Source: Oceanococcus sp. HetDA_MAG_MS8
GTDB lineage: Bacteria; Pseudomonadota; Gammaproteobacteria; Nevskiales; Oceanococcaceae
Length of the DNA: 64,000 nt
Direction: 5' to 3'
Assembly: GCA_019192445.1 (NCBI GenBank)
Contig: JAHCMK010000001.1
Span: 496,001-560,000, forward strand
Under the pieces are notes generated by a model, which worked only from the letters and a program-made list of their open reading frames with translations, was not told the origin of the DNA and did not search any database. Shown in pieces: positions 46,552 through 58,113 of this stretch; positions within the stretch are counted from its first letter, which is position 1; each line of letters opens with the position of its first letter. Position numbers and translations under genes: made by a program.

Positions 46552-47967
46552 ATGATGTGGGATGCAGCGACCTTGCTGGTGGGTCTGGGCGGAGCGCTCT
46601 TAGGAGCCAGCCTCATCAGCATTGTGGCGGCTGCCATTTGGCGCCAGCAAAAACGGGTCCACATTGAGGCTCTAGCCACAGCTGAAGACACCGCGACACA
46701 ACTGCAAAGGCAGAATCAGCAGGCCGCCATCGAGTTAGCTGAGCTGCGCGCAGTCGCTCAGCAGCTGGAGAATGCGAATGCAGACAAGCAGCGGCTTACA
46801 GAGCAGGTCCAGCACTGGCGGGAGGCTCACGGCCGGCTGGAAGAGCAGCTCAGGGCAAGCCAGGAGCAAGCCAAAGAAAAGTTAGAGCTGTTAGAGCAGG
46901 CCAAAGAGCAGCTCAGCCAGCAATTTAAGCTCCTGGCCCAAGATATCTTAGAAGACAAAAGCCGTCGCTTTACCGAACTGAATCAAAAGAACCTGGGGGA
47001 GCTCCTCAATCCAGTGCGCTCCAAACTGGGTGAGTTTCAAGCCAAGGTAGAGCAGTTCTATGACAGCGAAGGAAAGCAGCGCAGTGCGCTCGCAGCCCAG
47101 GTGCGCGAGCTGTTTAGCCTGAACCGCAGCCTTTCAGAAGATGCCCAGAACCTCACACGCGCGCTCAAAGGCGAGTCCAAAACGCGCGGCAACTGGGGGG
47201 AGCTGGTATTAGAGCGCATTCTCCAAAGCCTAGGTCTGGAGAGAGGGCGCGAGTATGAGGTGCAGGTCAGCCAAATGGTTGATGGCGTGCGCCTGCAACC
47301 TGATGTGGTCATCCATCTGCCAGAGGACCGTCATATTGTGGTCGACTCCAAGGTGTCGTTGGTGGACTGGGAGGCCGCGCATGCCGCCGAAGACGACGCC
47401 AGCCGCCAAGCCGCGTTGCGCCGCCATCGCGATAGCTTACGCACCCACATACGCCAACTGGCCAGCAAAAACTACCAAGATTTGTACGGCATTCAATCTT
47501 TGGATTGTGTGGTCATGTTTGTCCCCATTGAGCCAGCCCTGCTCAGTGTGGTGGCAGACGATGGGGACTTGTTTCAGCACGCATGGCAGCAACAAGTTTT
47601 GCTGGTGAGTGCTAGTACCTTGTTCTTCGCGTTGCGGACCGTGGCTTACCTATGGCGTCAGGATGCGCAGAACCGCAATGCCCAGGAGATTGCCAGCCGC
47701 GGTGCGGAGCTCTACGACAAACTCAACGGTTTTGTGCAGGAGATGGACCGGGTTGGGGACCACCTACAACGTGCGCAGGATGCCTTCGGCACCGCGAGTA
47801 AACGCTTGGTGGCCGGCCGGGGCAACGTGATCCGACAGGCCGAAATGCTGCGTGAGCTGGGTGTCAAACCCAAAAAGTTGTTGCCCCAAAGCTGGCGCGA
47901 CGACGCCCAGCGCGAAGCTGCCGCGCTGGCACCGTCGGAGGCGGAGTCTAAAACTGAGTCACCCTAG
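46552..47967 (+). CDS. rmuC: DNA recombination protein RmuC
   Basis: A 471-residue protein with one N-terminal membrane helix (about residues 5-28), a long coiled coil rich in Gln/Glu (about 35-170) and the RmuC nuclease-like domain: LKGESKTRGNWGELVLERIL, LQPDVVIHLPEDRHIVVDSKVSL, and MFVPIEPA. RmuC limits inversion and recombination at repeats, and is proposed to act as a nuclease. Start chosen at 46552, where the helix begins; ATG at 46555 is equally possible. GAGAGG stands 10 bases upstream. Its TAG stop abuts a degenerate repeat. Confidence 0.92.
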   Translation: MMWDAATLLVGLGGALLGASLISIVAAAIWRQQKRVHIEALATAEDTATQLQRQNQQAAIELAELRAVAQQLENANADKQRLTEQVQHWREAHGRLEEQLRASQEQAKEKLELLEQAKEQLSQQFKLLAQDILEDKSRRFTELNQKNLGELLNPVRSKLGEFQAKVEQFYDSEGKQRSALAAQVRELFSLNRSLSEDAQNLTRALKGESKTRGNWGELVLERILQSLGLERGREYEVQVSQMVDGVRLQPDVVIHLPEDRHIVVDSKVSLVDWEAAHAAEDDASRQAALRRHRDSLRTHIRQLASKNYQDLYGIQSLDCVVMFVPIEPALLSVVADDGDLFQHAWQQQVLLVSASTLFFALRTVAYLWRQDAQNRNAQEIASRGAELYDKLNGFVQEMDRVGDHLQRAQDAFGTASKRLVAGRGNVIRQAEMLRELGVKPKKLLPQSWRDDAQREAAALAPSEAESKTESP

Positions 47968-48065
47968 TTGCCTTGCCAAGGGATTGATCATTTCCCGTGG
48001 AGCGTTCCTCGCATCGGACGATTTGAGGGGCTTATACAAGAAATGAACTTCCGTTAAGAGGCACC
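47968..48065. repeat. Degenerate, inverted copy of the 13.1-kb MITE-like element
   Basis: Bases about 47972-48032 align to the reverse complement of 13169-13228 at roughly 80 percent, sharing the core CGATTTGAGGGGCT and the GGGATTGATCATTTCCC hairpin region. A looser match to the terminal repeat (GAACTTCCG for GAACTTCGG) lies near 48044-48052. The copy begins directly after CCCTAG, the rmuC stop, just as the intact copy begins after CCCTAG. Confidence 0.6.
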
Positions 48066-48103
48066 AAGACCGGTGGCGTGTGCTGGAAGCAGAAGCGCGG
48101 CGT

Positions 48104-49207
48104 TCATGCTGCGGGCTGCTGTTTGATCCGGCCCCCGCTGCGCTGGGCTAGCCACGCAGCACTAGGCTCCCAAATACTACTAGGTGCCTTGCTACCAGAC
48201 ACGATGCTCATGTGCCCTCCGGGAACCTGCATGGTTTCCAGCTCGGTGCTACCCAGCAGTTCGCGCAGCCGCTGGCTGGATGCAGGAGAAATAATGGGGT
48301 CACTCTTGCCGAGTACCATCAGTACAGGTTGTTTTACAGACTGCAGCGAAGCCGCGCAGTCGCGAATAGGCAAACGCCCGGACGCAAGCACGTTATCGGT
48401 GAGCAAATACTGGAGTACGTCTTGGATCACGCCGCCTGGATAGGCGACCATGTCATCCAAAAATGCAGCATGGGTGGCGTGGTTGGTCACAAACTCCCGG
48501 TCATGGAGGTTGCGCAGCAGGTCTGTGTAGCCACGCATGGTTCCAGCGGGGCTCGCCAATTTGAAAGCCAAACTGTTGGCCCATCCCGGGCTGCGCCACC
48601 AGCGTGGATGTGTGCCGTGCACATTCCAACCCACGCGCTCTAGTTGGCGCATCTGCTTGGCAAGTAGTCGGTTTTGCCAATTGACACCGCCTGGGGCGTG
48701 GTAATCGCAAGGAGGGCCGAGCAGCACCAAGTTGGCAATGTCGGGGTCACCAAGGGCTGCGTAGCAGTAGCTAAAAATGCCGCCCATGCTCCAGCCGTGC
48801 AGGGAAAGAGTCCGGGTTCCTGCATCCTGGCGAATTTGCTCCAGACACTCCGGCATCAGCTGCTTGAGGTAAGTGGCAAAGTTCCAGCTGTTTTGCCGGC
48901 TACCGGGCCGACCCCAGTCAATCATGTACACCCGGAAACCCTGCTCCTGATAAAAGCGCACCAGAGAGCGCTGCGGGAACAGGTCATAAATCAACATGTT
49001 GACCGCCAGCGGCGGGACGATCACCAAAGGGGTTGCGTGGGCGTCCTCAAGTGCCGGATAGGCGCGCACGCTCACGATGTCATGGCGATGGATGATGCGG
49101 TGCTGGGTCTTCCCAGCCTGGATCAAGTCGCGCGCATGTAGAAATCGATCACGAGCGTTGCGCAGGCTATGGAGAGGACGGCGAGGAGTCGGGAGACGGG
49201 CTTTCAC
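48104..49207 (-). CDS. PhaC-like alpha/beta hydrolase with serine nucleophile
   Basis: A 367-residue cytoplasmic protein with the architecture of class III PHA synthases and their relatives: PLVIVPPLAVNMLIYDLFP, VYMIDWGRPG (near 94-103), the elbow LHGWSMGG (Ser 140), PVLMVLGKSDPIISP and GGHMSIVSG near the end. True PHA synthases have Cys in the elbow (GxCxGG); here it is Ser. It is therefore more likely an esterase, depolymerase or acyltransferase. Lies convergent with rmuC; no phasin or phaE gene is near. Confidence 0.8.
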   Translation of the reverse strand: MKARLPTPRRPLHSLRNARDRFLHARDLIQAGKTQHRIIHRHDIVSVRAYPALEDAHATPLVIVPPLAVNMLIYDLFPQRSLVRFYQEQGFRVYMIDWGRPGSRQNSWNFATYLKQLMPECLEQIRQDAGTRTLSLHGWSMGGIFSYCYAALGDPDIANLVLLGPPCDYHAPGGVNWQNRLLAKQMRQLERVGWNVHGTHPRWWRSPGWANSLAFKLASPAGTMRGYTDLLRNLHDREFVTNHATHAAFLDDMVAYPGGVIQDVLQYLLTDNVLASGRLPIRDCAASLQSVKQPVLMVLGKSDPIISPASSQRLRELLGSTELETMQVPGGHMSIVSGSKAPSSIWEPSAAWLAQRSGGRIKQQPAA

Positions 49208-49384
49208 GCAGTTTTCGGGGAGTGGGCTCGGGCGCGCATTGTGCCGCAGATCAGCTGCCCGCGCAGGAGCACTGCAGTCAGCACTGCGACCAAAGAGTGA
49301 TTGTCAGGATCCCCGGCAAGCCACAACACTGAGCTGTTGATCGTGGCTAAACCTTATCCACGCCGAGTCGGAGGAGCGCAGAAC

Positions 49385-51298
49385 ATGGCTTATCAAGACG
49401 AGTGCGAACTCGCACGGACCAACCCCCAGCAGTTCTGGGCGCGGCAGGCGCGCAGCCTGCATTGGGACAAAGCCTGGAGCAGCACCTACGACCCTGGCCT
49501 AGGCCCCCTCGGAGAATGGTTCGCCGACGGCGAGCTCAACACCTGCTTCAACGCTCTGGACCGACATGTGGCCGCGGGCCGTGCCGACCAACCGGCTTTG
49601 GTGTACGACTCGCCCATGTCTGGTAAGTCACGTAGCTACAGCTACCGAGAGCTACGGGATCATGTAGCGCGGGTGGCGGGCATGCTGCGCAGTCATGGCG
49701 TAAGCCCTGGCGACCGGGTGGTCATCTACATGCCAATGGTGCCCGAGGCCGTCATGGCGATGTTGGCCTGCGCCCGTATTGGCGCCGTGCATTCCGTGGT
49801 TTTTGGTGGCTTTGCGGCAGCAGAGCTCGCCAAGCGTATTGACGATGCAAAACCGGTCCTCATCCTCAGCGCATCTTGTGGTTTAGAACCAGGCAAAACC
49901 ATTGCCTACAAGCCTTTGTTGGATCAGGCTTTGGATGAAGCGCATTGGCCGGTTAGCCGTTGCATTATTCTGCAGCGAGAAGAACTAGAAGCACGCTTAC
50001 ATCCCGTGCGCGACCGCAACTGGGACCAGGAAGTCTTAGCAGCAGACTCGGTGGGTTGCGTGGCCGTCAAGGCCTCCAGCCCTCTGTACATCTTGTATAC
50101 CAGTGGAACGACCGGTCAGCCCAAAGGAGTGGTGCGGGATCATGGTGGTCACGCCGTGGCATTGGATTACTCCATGCGGGCGGTCTATGACGCTGCACCC
50201 GGAGATGTGTTCTGGGCGGCATCGGATGTGGGTTGGGTGGTGGGCCACTCGTATATTGTCTATGCGCCCTTAATTCGAGGGTGCACAACCGTTTTGTATG
50301 AGGGTAAGCCGGTAGGCACACCCGATGCGGGGGCTTTTTGGCGGGTGGTCTATGAGCATCAGGTGAATATTTTGTTCACCGCTCCCACAGCCATTCGGGC
50401 CATTAAGAAAGCGGACCCCCAGGGGCTCAAGCTCAGTGAGTACCCCATGCCCAGCTTGCGCAGCTTATTCTTAGCGGGAGAGCGCAGTGATCCAGACACT
50501 ATTCAATGGGCTCAAGATCAGTTGCAAATACCCGTCATCGACCATTGGTGGCAAACCGAACTGGGCTGGCCAGCCGCCGCCGTTCCCTTGGGTTTAAAAG
50601 GGGTTGCGCCAAAGTCGGGTGCTGCGGGCAAGGCCATGCCCGGGTTTCACTTCAAGGTGTTGAGCGACGATGGTGCACCTGCGCCGGCAGGCCAAGTGGG
50701 GAGTTTAGTGCTAGAACAGCCGCTGCCCCCAGGAACGCTGCTCACGCTGTGGAACAACGAGACCGGGCTGCAGCAAAGCTATTTGCAACAACACCCCGGC
50801 CATTATTTGAGCGGAGATGCGGGTATTCAGGATGAAGACGGATACTTGTGGTTTTTGTCGCGTACCGATGACGTCATTAATGTCGCGGGGCACCGCCTCT
50901 CTACCGGCACCATCGAAGAGATTGTGGCGGGGCATGACTGCGTGGCCGAGTGCGCTGTGTTTGGTGTGGCCGATGCCTTAAAAGGGCAGCTGCCGCTGGC
51001 CTTAGTTGTTCTCAAAGACGGCAAGCAGGTCGACCCAGAAAGTTTAGAGAAAGACCTCGTACAGCGGACCCGGGCGCAACTGGGTGCGGTGGCCTGCTTA
51101 CGCCAGGTGGGTGTGGTCAAACGCCTTCCCAAAACCCGTTCCGGAAAAGTGCTCAGAAAGACCTTGCGCCAATTGGCCGATGGCGAAGCGCCATGCGCTC
51201 CCGCCACAATTGATGACCCAGCAATCTTGCAGGAAATTGAGATCGTGCTCGTGGGAATGGGCTATGCCCAACCGCAGTCACAGCGTGCAGCGGGCTGA
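49385..51298 (+). CDS. prpE: Propionate-CoA ligase PrpE-type acyl-CoA synthetase
   Basis: A 637-residue AMP-forming acyl-CoA synthetase. Signatures are YILYTSGTTGQPKGVVRDHGGHAVAL (near residues 237-262), SLFLAGERSDPDTIQWAQ, VIDHWWQTELGWPAA and the catalytic Lys in KTRSGKVLRKTLR. The DHWWQTE and ERSDP motifs separate PrpE-like enzymes from acetyl-CoA synthetase. It makes propionyl-CoA from propionate; other short-chain acids are possible. GGAGGA precedes the ATG at 49385; the in-frame TTG at 49301 is unlikely. No methylcitrate-cycle genes are adjacent. Confidence 0.88.
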   Translation: MAYQDECELARTNPQQFWARQARSLHWDKAWSSTYDPGLGPLGEWFADGELNTCFNALDRHVAAGRADQPALVYDSPMSGKSRSYSYRELRDHVARVAGMLRSHGVSPGDRVVIYMPMVPEAVMAMLACARIGAVHSVVFGGFAAAELAKRIDDAKPVLILSASCGLEPGKTIAYKPLLDQALDEAHWPVSRCIILQREELEARLHPVRDRNWDQEVLAADSVGCVAVKASSPLYILYTSGTTGQPKGVVRDHGGHAVALDYSMRAVYDAAPGDVFWAASDVGWVVGHSYIVYAPLIRGCTTVLYEGKPVGTPDAGAFWRVVYEHQVNILFTAPTAIRAIKKADPQGLKLSEYPMPSLRSLFLAGERSDPDTIQWAQDQLQIPVIDHWWQTELGWPAAAVPLGLKGVAPKSGAAGKAMPGFHFKVLSDDGAPAPAGQVGSLVLEQPLPPGTLLTLWNNETGLQQSYLQQHPGHYLSGDAGIQDEDGYLWFLSRTDDVINVAGHRLSTGTIEEIVAGHDCVAECAVFGVADALKGQLPLALVVLKDGKQVDPESLEKDLVQRTRAQLGAVACLRQVGVVKRLPKTRSGKVLRKTLRQLADGEAPCAPATIDDPAILQEIEIVLVGMGYAQPQSQRAAG

Positions 51299-51376
51299 GA
51301 ACTACAGCGCTTCAGCGACCGGCTCTGCTAGGCTGCCGGTAACGAACTAACAGGTTGTCCTGATTGGAGTGGCCAG

Positions 51377-52762
51377 ATGCTTTGGCCCAGCTCGGCGTAT
51401 TTGGTCGTCGCTTTAATGATGTCTGGTACTGCCCTGATTTTCTGGTGGCAGGACCGGGACAACCCCGCAACTCGAGCGCTGTCCTTGTGCATGGGCATGA
51501 TTGGCGCTCGGCTATTACTGAGTGGTCCGGACGAGCAAAACCTGCCGGTGTCTGTGGTCTTTCAACTGATCTACGGACTGTGTGAGGGGCTCGCGATTCT
51601 GGCGGGTATTGAGTGGGGACGGCGAATCGCCCGTACGGGAACCTATGCGCCTTCTGTGTGGGTGTTGTGGCTGTTTAGAGTGGCGCAATTGCTCATCGTC
51701 ATTTACATGATCATGGGCCTGGTATTCACCTTGGCTTGGCCAGAAACAGCGGGGCAGGAAACCGATGGTTTAAATCGAGTTCCCGGACTGCAATGGGCCA
51801 TATTCGCGCCTATTCTCGGCACGGCCATTTTGTGCGTCACCATTGCTATTGTGGGTTTGCGCCTGGTGCAGATTGATGCAGCGGAGTCGGTGCGTCTGCA
51901 ATCGCTGTCCTTGGCTGGGCCGGTACTGTTGACTGCGCTATTTATTCATCAGGATTACATCCCGCTCACATTAACAGCGGGCTTGTTGGTCTTCTTGTGG
52001 GGCTCGGTCCGCTACCTATTGCTGCAGGGCCGGCGCGGTCAATTTATGCGCCAGTTTTTGGCCCCTGAAGTGGCACGGCTGGTGCAAACCGAAGGCATGG
52101 AGCGCACCATGCAGCGCCAACGTCGGGTCTTAAGCGTGGTGAGTGTGGACCTGCGGGGCTTTACCGCCTTTGCACGCACCGAAAGCACCGATGTGGTGAT
52201 GGATCTGCTGGCTGCCTACTACCAACTGGTTGGCGATGTCACCAGCCGCCACGGCGGCACGGTCAAGGATCACGCCGGCGATGGAGTTCTGATATTAGTT
52301 GGCGCTCCGGCGGCTTGTGACGATCACGCACAGCGTGCACTACGCCTAGCGATGGAGCTTTGTGCCCAAGCGCGGGAGCTACTCATTAGCAGCCAACATC
52401 CCTTAGGAGTGGGCGCTGGGGTCGCCACAGGCACCGTCACCGTGGGCGCCATCCATGGTGCCAGTCGGCTGGAATATGTTGCTGTGGGGAATCCAGTCAA
52501 TCTAGCCAGTCGGCTCTGCGACCGTGCTGAGGACGGTGAGGTCTATGTGGATGATCGCACCTTGCAGCAGGTGGATGAAGCGGTGTTGTCCACCCTGGAC
52601 ATTCGCCAGAGCCGTCCTCAACCGTTGAAAGGCTTCCCAGAACCCGTGCCGGTCAGCTGCATTCGCGCCCAGGCACCTAGCGATGCTTCTTTAGAGGGGC
52701 AGCGTAGTAGCCGTGCCCGGCGTATGGCACGGCGCCTAAAGCGACGGATATCCCGGGCCTAA
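51377..52762 (+). CDS. Membrane-bound class III adenylate/guanylate cyclase
   Basis: A 461-residue protein with six to seven N-terminal membrane helices (residues about 5-215), then a class III cyclase domain at about 250-420. The metal-binding aspartates are in SVVSVDLRGFTAF and KDHAGDGVLILVG, and GVATGTVTVGAI and YVAVGNPVNLASRL are conserved. The nucleotide-selecting residues cannot be certain by eye. The C-terminal tail is Arg-rich (SSRARRMARRLKRR). The membrane domain suggests sensing of a lipid, ion or voltage change (inference). 78 bp after prpE, so possibly co-transcribed. Confidence 0.85.
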   Translation: MLWPSSAYLVVALMMSGTALIFWWQDRDNPATRALSLCMGMIGARLLLSGPDEQNLPVSVVFQLIYGLCEGLAILAGIEWGRRIARTGTYAPSVWVLWLFRVAQLLIVIYMIMGLVFTLAWPETAGQETDGLNRVPGLQWAIFAPILGTAILCVTIAIVGLRLVQIDAAESVRLQSLSLAGPVLLTALFIHQDYIPLTLTAGLLVFLWGSVRYLLLQGRRGQFMRQFLAPEVARLVQTEGMERTMQRQRRVLSVVSVDLRGFTAFARTESTDVVMDLLAAYYQLVGDVTSRHGGTVKDHAGDGVLILVGAPAACDDHAQRALRLAMELCAQARELLISSQHPLGVGAGVATGTVTVGAIHGASRLEYVAVGNPVNLASRLCDRAEDGEVYVDDRTLQQVDEAVLSTLDIRQSRPQPLKGFPEPVPVSCIRAQAPSDASLEGQRSSRARRMARRLKRRISRA

Positions 52763-52778
52763 ACCCAAAAGCGCTTGC

Positions 52779-52925
52779 TCAGGCTTGGGAACGAGGACTA
52801 CGCTGCCGCGTTAGCTGCACGGCACGGTGCTTGGGTTTCCAGGCAAAGAAGTAAATGCCGCCAACCGCATAGGCCGCCCAGGCCAGCCCAATGAGTGCCA
52901 TATCAGTCAGAGTGAAGAGTTCCAT
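52779..52925 (-). CDS. Small single-helix membrane protein
   Basis: A 48-residue protein, MELFTLTDMALIGLAWAAYA at the start, with one hydrophobic helix (about 6-28) and a basic tail ending RQRSPRSQA. GGAG lies about 10 bases before the ATG at 52925. It is convergent with the cyclase. No family recognised; membrane-protein-like composition is the main support. Confidence 0.5.
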   Translation of the reverse strand: MELFTLTDMALIGLAWAAYAVGGIYFFAWKPKHRAVQLTRQRSPRSQA

Positions 52926-53051
52926 CGCAGGCTCCATTGATGTCAGCTTTTTGTGGGCTTGCAAGCCATATGCCGCGAGCCTTGGAGTCAGTATTCCTGA
53001 GACCCTGTCAATGATCCGTCAACAACGTCGGGTCGACCTTGAGCAAAGCCG

Positions 53052-55502
53052 TTACCACTCCAAACGCAGCCCGATAAAGGGGAGGGCGTTGCCCTCTTCG
53101 ATCTCAATGGTGCCCAGCCGCTCATCAAAATTTTCAGAGTCCGGATTAGGGGCTCCGGTGACATTGATGACGTCCAGGAAGCTCACCAGATCGCCAAACC
53201 CCAGATTGCGCCGATAATCCACGCGTATATTGAGGCTACGGTAAGCGGCGAAACGATCGACGTTGGGGGCCACAATCTCTTGGGCAAATCGCAGTGGCTC
53301 GCCTTGCGGCAGGACATCCGAGAAGATGACAAAGGCATCGCGTGGCAAACCAGAGGCCCACTTCCAGCGCGCGGCCACTTTCCAACGGGAATTTATCTCC
53401 CAGACACCACCAATGTTCACTGCGTGAGGCCGGGAAAAGTCGGCAGGCCGTCGCGCTTGGCCTTGGCCGGGGTCGATATCTGTATGGTTGTAGGAGTAGG
53501 TGAGGTCCATGGACCAGCCTTGATTCAGTCGGCGGTTAAAGCCCACATCCACGCCTTGGGACAGGCCTTCGCCGCTATTGGCAAAGCGTTGGTCGACGGC
53601 GTCTGTCTCCAGAATCAAGCGATCCAGCTGCTGGTGGTAAGCCTCGGCAAGTAGCAGCCAATCTCGCGAGAGGCTGTACTGAAAGCCCAGACTCACTTGA
53701 TCAACGCGCTCATTGAGCAGGGCGGTATTGCTGGCGTCGCTGGCACGTTCTTCCAGCCGTGGGGGTTGATGAAAGCGGCCCGCCGTTGCATTCAGAGTCC
53801 AGCGCGGGCTCAAACGCCAACTTGCGCCCAGACGGGGGGAGAGCAGTTCTTCCTGTGTGAGGCCGTCAGAATCCAGACGCAGGCCTGCTCGATACTCTGC
53901 GGTAGGCCGAGACCAGGTGTATTCGGCAAAGCCGGTCGCCAACCAGTGGGAGGAACGCGAGCGGTTGTTAATCAGGGCCGGGGTCAGCTCAATAAAGCGC
54001 TGATCAGGTTCCGGACGGAAGTCGCTGCGGTTGTATACGTAGCGAATCCAGTTGTCCTGCAAGGACAGCTCCAGATCCGTTTGTTGATAGACCAACCGTA
54101 GCCCCCAATGCGCACGCGAAGTACTTTGTATCCGCTCAAAATCCGAGCGCCAGCCCCACTCATCCACCGCTTGCCGACTGCGTAAGATATCGGGCCGCTG
54201 GAGCACATCTGCGGGGGCCGGGTCCGGGCCGGCCAGATCGGGATAAGCCTCCCCGGTTCGACTCCGCTGGTCCAACTGGGTCGCGTAAACACGGTTGGTC
54301 CAGCGCAGGTCTTCACTGAGCCAAGCTTCCAGGCGCATAGCCAAGAGGTTGTTGTCGCGCTCACTGCTGTTGAGCAGGACATTACCGAAGTTTCCAGGGT
54401 CCTCATCGTCGCTGGCCAATACGTTGGAAATATCGCGCTCGAAGCTTTCCGGAGCGTGCAGCAGGAGAAGACTGAATTCCCCATCATTGTCCAGCCGCGT
54501 GGTGGTTTTGAATATGAGGTCACGTGTGCGTGGCGTGCCTAGGTCATCCACACCCACGCTCTCGAACAGCCGCCCAAAGTTGAGTTGACGGGCCGAGAAC
54601 AGCACGCTGGTATTGGCGTCGAAGCCGCTGGGTCCGTCGTAGGTGAGTTCAGGCCCAGTCAAATCCAAACGCAAGCTAGTCGCCGCCGTATCCGGATTAC
54701 CTTCCGCGACATCGACGAGCAACAAGGACCCGGCGCGCCCGCCATAGGCCGCGCTCCAACCCCCGGGCTGAAACTCCGCGCCACCTATGGTGTTGGGGGC
54801 GAACACCGAATAGCGACCGCCGCCTTCGGAATCTGCCTCGGTAGAGCCAAAGTTGTCGTCGAAGTGGACGATGTTGGCGAAAGGAATTCCGTCCACAAGA
54901 ATCAGATTGTCGCGGGGGCCTCGGCCGCGCACGGTGAAGCTGGAAAAGGCCCCGCTGGTAAACAGCCCCAAGGTGCCGTCTAGCGCGCGCAAAACATCGC
55001 CGCCACTACCCACGGCGCTGCGTATCTCTTCGCGGTTGAGGTAGGTCGAGCCGGCCGAGCTCAAAGCATCAGCGCGCTGGGCGTCGGCAACCACCACCAC
55101 AGCGCTAGACGCCCGATCCGCCGCACTGAGGGGGCGTAGCCGCACAACCACTGGGGTGGTTTTGTCAGCAACCACCCGCACAGACCGTAGTTCGGCGATT
55201 TGATAGCCCTCAAGGCGTACTGACAGCGAATACAGCCCGGCGACCAAGCCAGTCAAGCGGGCAATGCCATCAGAGCCGCTGCGTACCTGGCCGACCAGCT
55301 CAGCAGAGGGGTTGCGCCGCAGTAGTAGCTCCGCCTGCGCCAGCGGGCGCTGACCCAGGGCCGCTTCCACTTTGACGCGCAAGACCCCGCGACCCTCGTT
55401 AGCATCATTCTGCGCAAGAGCCGGGATTGCAAAGCTCAGCGCGCAGAGCGCGATGAGGCGCAGGGCCCAAGCCGCGGTCGCGTGACGATGAGTATGGAGC
55501 AT
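53052..55502 (-). CDS. TonB-dependent outer-membrane receptor with CarboxypepD_reg-like N-terminus
   Basis: An 816-residue receptor. A signal peptide (about residues 14-30, cleaving near ALA-QN) is followed by an Ig-like carboxypeptidase-regulatory domain (about 35-125). The plug domain is next with AGSTYLNREEIRSAVGSGGDVLRALD and RGRGPRDNLILVDGIP, and then a 22-strand barrel ends in GLRLEW with aromatic C-terminus. The CarboxypepD-type N-terminus is frequent in oligopeptide/oar-like receptors. No SusD, TonB or transport partner is adjacent, so the substrate is unknown. Start 55502 chosen because it gives the signal peptide. Confidence 0.88.
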   Translation of the reverse strand: MLHTHRHATAAWALRLIALCALSFAIPALAQNDANEGRGVLRVKVEAALGQRPLAQAELLLRRNPSAELVGQVRSGSDGIARLTGLVAGLYSLSVRLEGYQIAELRSVRVVADKTTPVVVRLRPLSAADRASSAVVVVADAQRADALSSAGSTYLNREEIRSAVGSGGDVLRALDGTLGLFTSGAFSSFTVRGRGPRDNLILVDGIPFANIVHFDDNFGSTEADSEGGGRYSVFAPNTIGGAEFQPGGWSAAYGGRAGSLLLVDVAEGNPDTAATSLRLDLTGPELTYDGPSGFDANTSVLFSARQLNFGRLFESVGVDDLGTPRTRDLIFKTTTRLDNDGEFSLLLLHAPESFERDISNVLASDDEDPGNFGNVLLNSSERDNNLLAMRLEAWLSEDLRWTNRVYATQLDQRSRTGEAYPDLAGPDPAPADVLQRPDILRSRQAVDEWGWRSDFERIQSTSRAHWGLRLVYQQTDLELSLQDNWIRYVYNRSDFRPEPDQRFIELTPALINNRSRSSHWLATGFAEYTWSRPTAEYRAGLRLDSDGLTQEELLSPRLGASWRLSPRWTLNATAGRFHQPPRLEERASDASNTALLNERVDQVSLGFQYSLSRDWLLLAEAYHQQLDRLILETDAVDQRFANSGEGLSQGVDVGFNRRLNQGWSMDLTYSYNHTDIDPGQGQARRPADFSRPHAVNIGGVWEINSRWKVAARWKWASGLPRDAFVIFSDVLPQGEPLRFAQEIVAPNVDRFAAYRSLNIRVDYRRNLGFGDLVSFLDVINVTGAPNPDSENFDERLGTIEIEEGNALPFIGLRLEW

Positions 55503-55818
55503 GGCACTGGAGCTGACGGTGACCGGGGCTATTGTCGCCGTCTGGGCCATGTCTGGTGCAATAGGCTCGGCAATAGTGCTTGTGTGGTGTGACTGCGCTC
55601 AGGGGCGAGGACACTGCATAAGGCCACCACTGTGGTTTCTTTGCGCCATAGCCGCATCTGATTTACCAGGTGCATCAGCTGCTATGCATTGGGCGGAGCA
55701 GGACCTGTTGCGCAGTTATGAGTGGCTATGTGGGGGTAGCGTTGCTCTCGGCTAGTGCTGGAAGGGCACATGGCTTCAGTGGAGCATAGAGCTGGCTGGC
55801 ATGCGCAGCTTTTCAAGG
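55503..55818. other. Intergenic region between TonB receptor and tRNA-Leu
   Basis: About 316 bp without a convincing gene. A forward frame at 55501-55755 starts on top of the receptor's start codon and lacks a family signature. No terminator or clear promoter recognised. Confidence 0.5.
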
Positions 55819-55905
55819 TGGTGCCCGGGGCGAGAATCGAACTCGCACTCTGTTGCCAGAACCGGATTTTGAATCCGGCGCGTCTACCAGTTCCGCCACC
55901 CGGGC
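55819..55905 (-). tRNA. tRNA-Leu (CAA), 87 nt, CCA encoded
   Basis: Acceptor GCCCGGG/CCCGGGC with discriminator A and CCA (55819-55821). Class II with long variable arm; anticodon stem CCGGA/TCCGG and loop TTCAAAA, anticodon CAA. T-arm GCGAG/CTCGC with TTCGATT. It is divergent from queA 58 bp away. Confidence 0.96.
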
Positions 55906-55963
55906 ATCATCGAGGACGCGAAGTCTACCAATAGCCGAAGCAAAACGGTAGTCTTTGCGCGCC

Positions 55964-58083
<2,120 letters not shown>

Positions 58084-58113
58084 TCCGGCGCCTCTACAGC
58101 AAGTATAGAAACC

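Noticed and set aside
55501-55755. 84-residue forward frame starting at the TonB-receptor start codon
   Set aside because: No ribosome site, no recognisable domain, and its start overlaps the receptor's start on the other strand.
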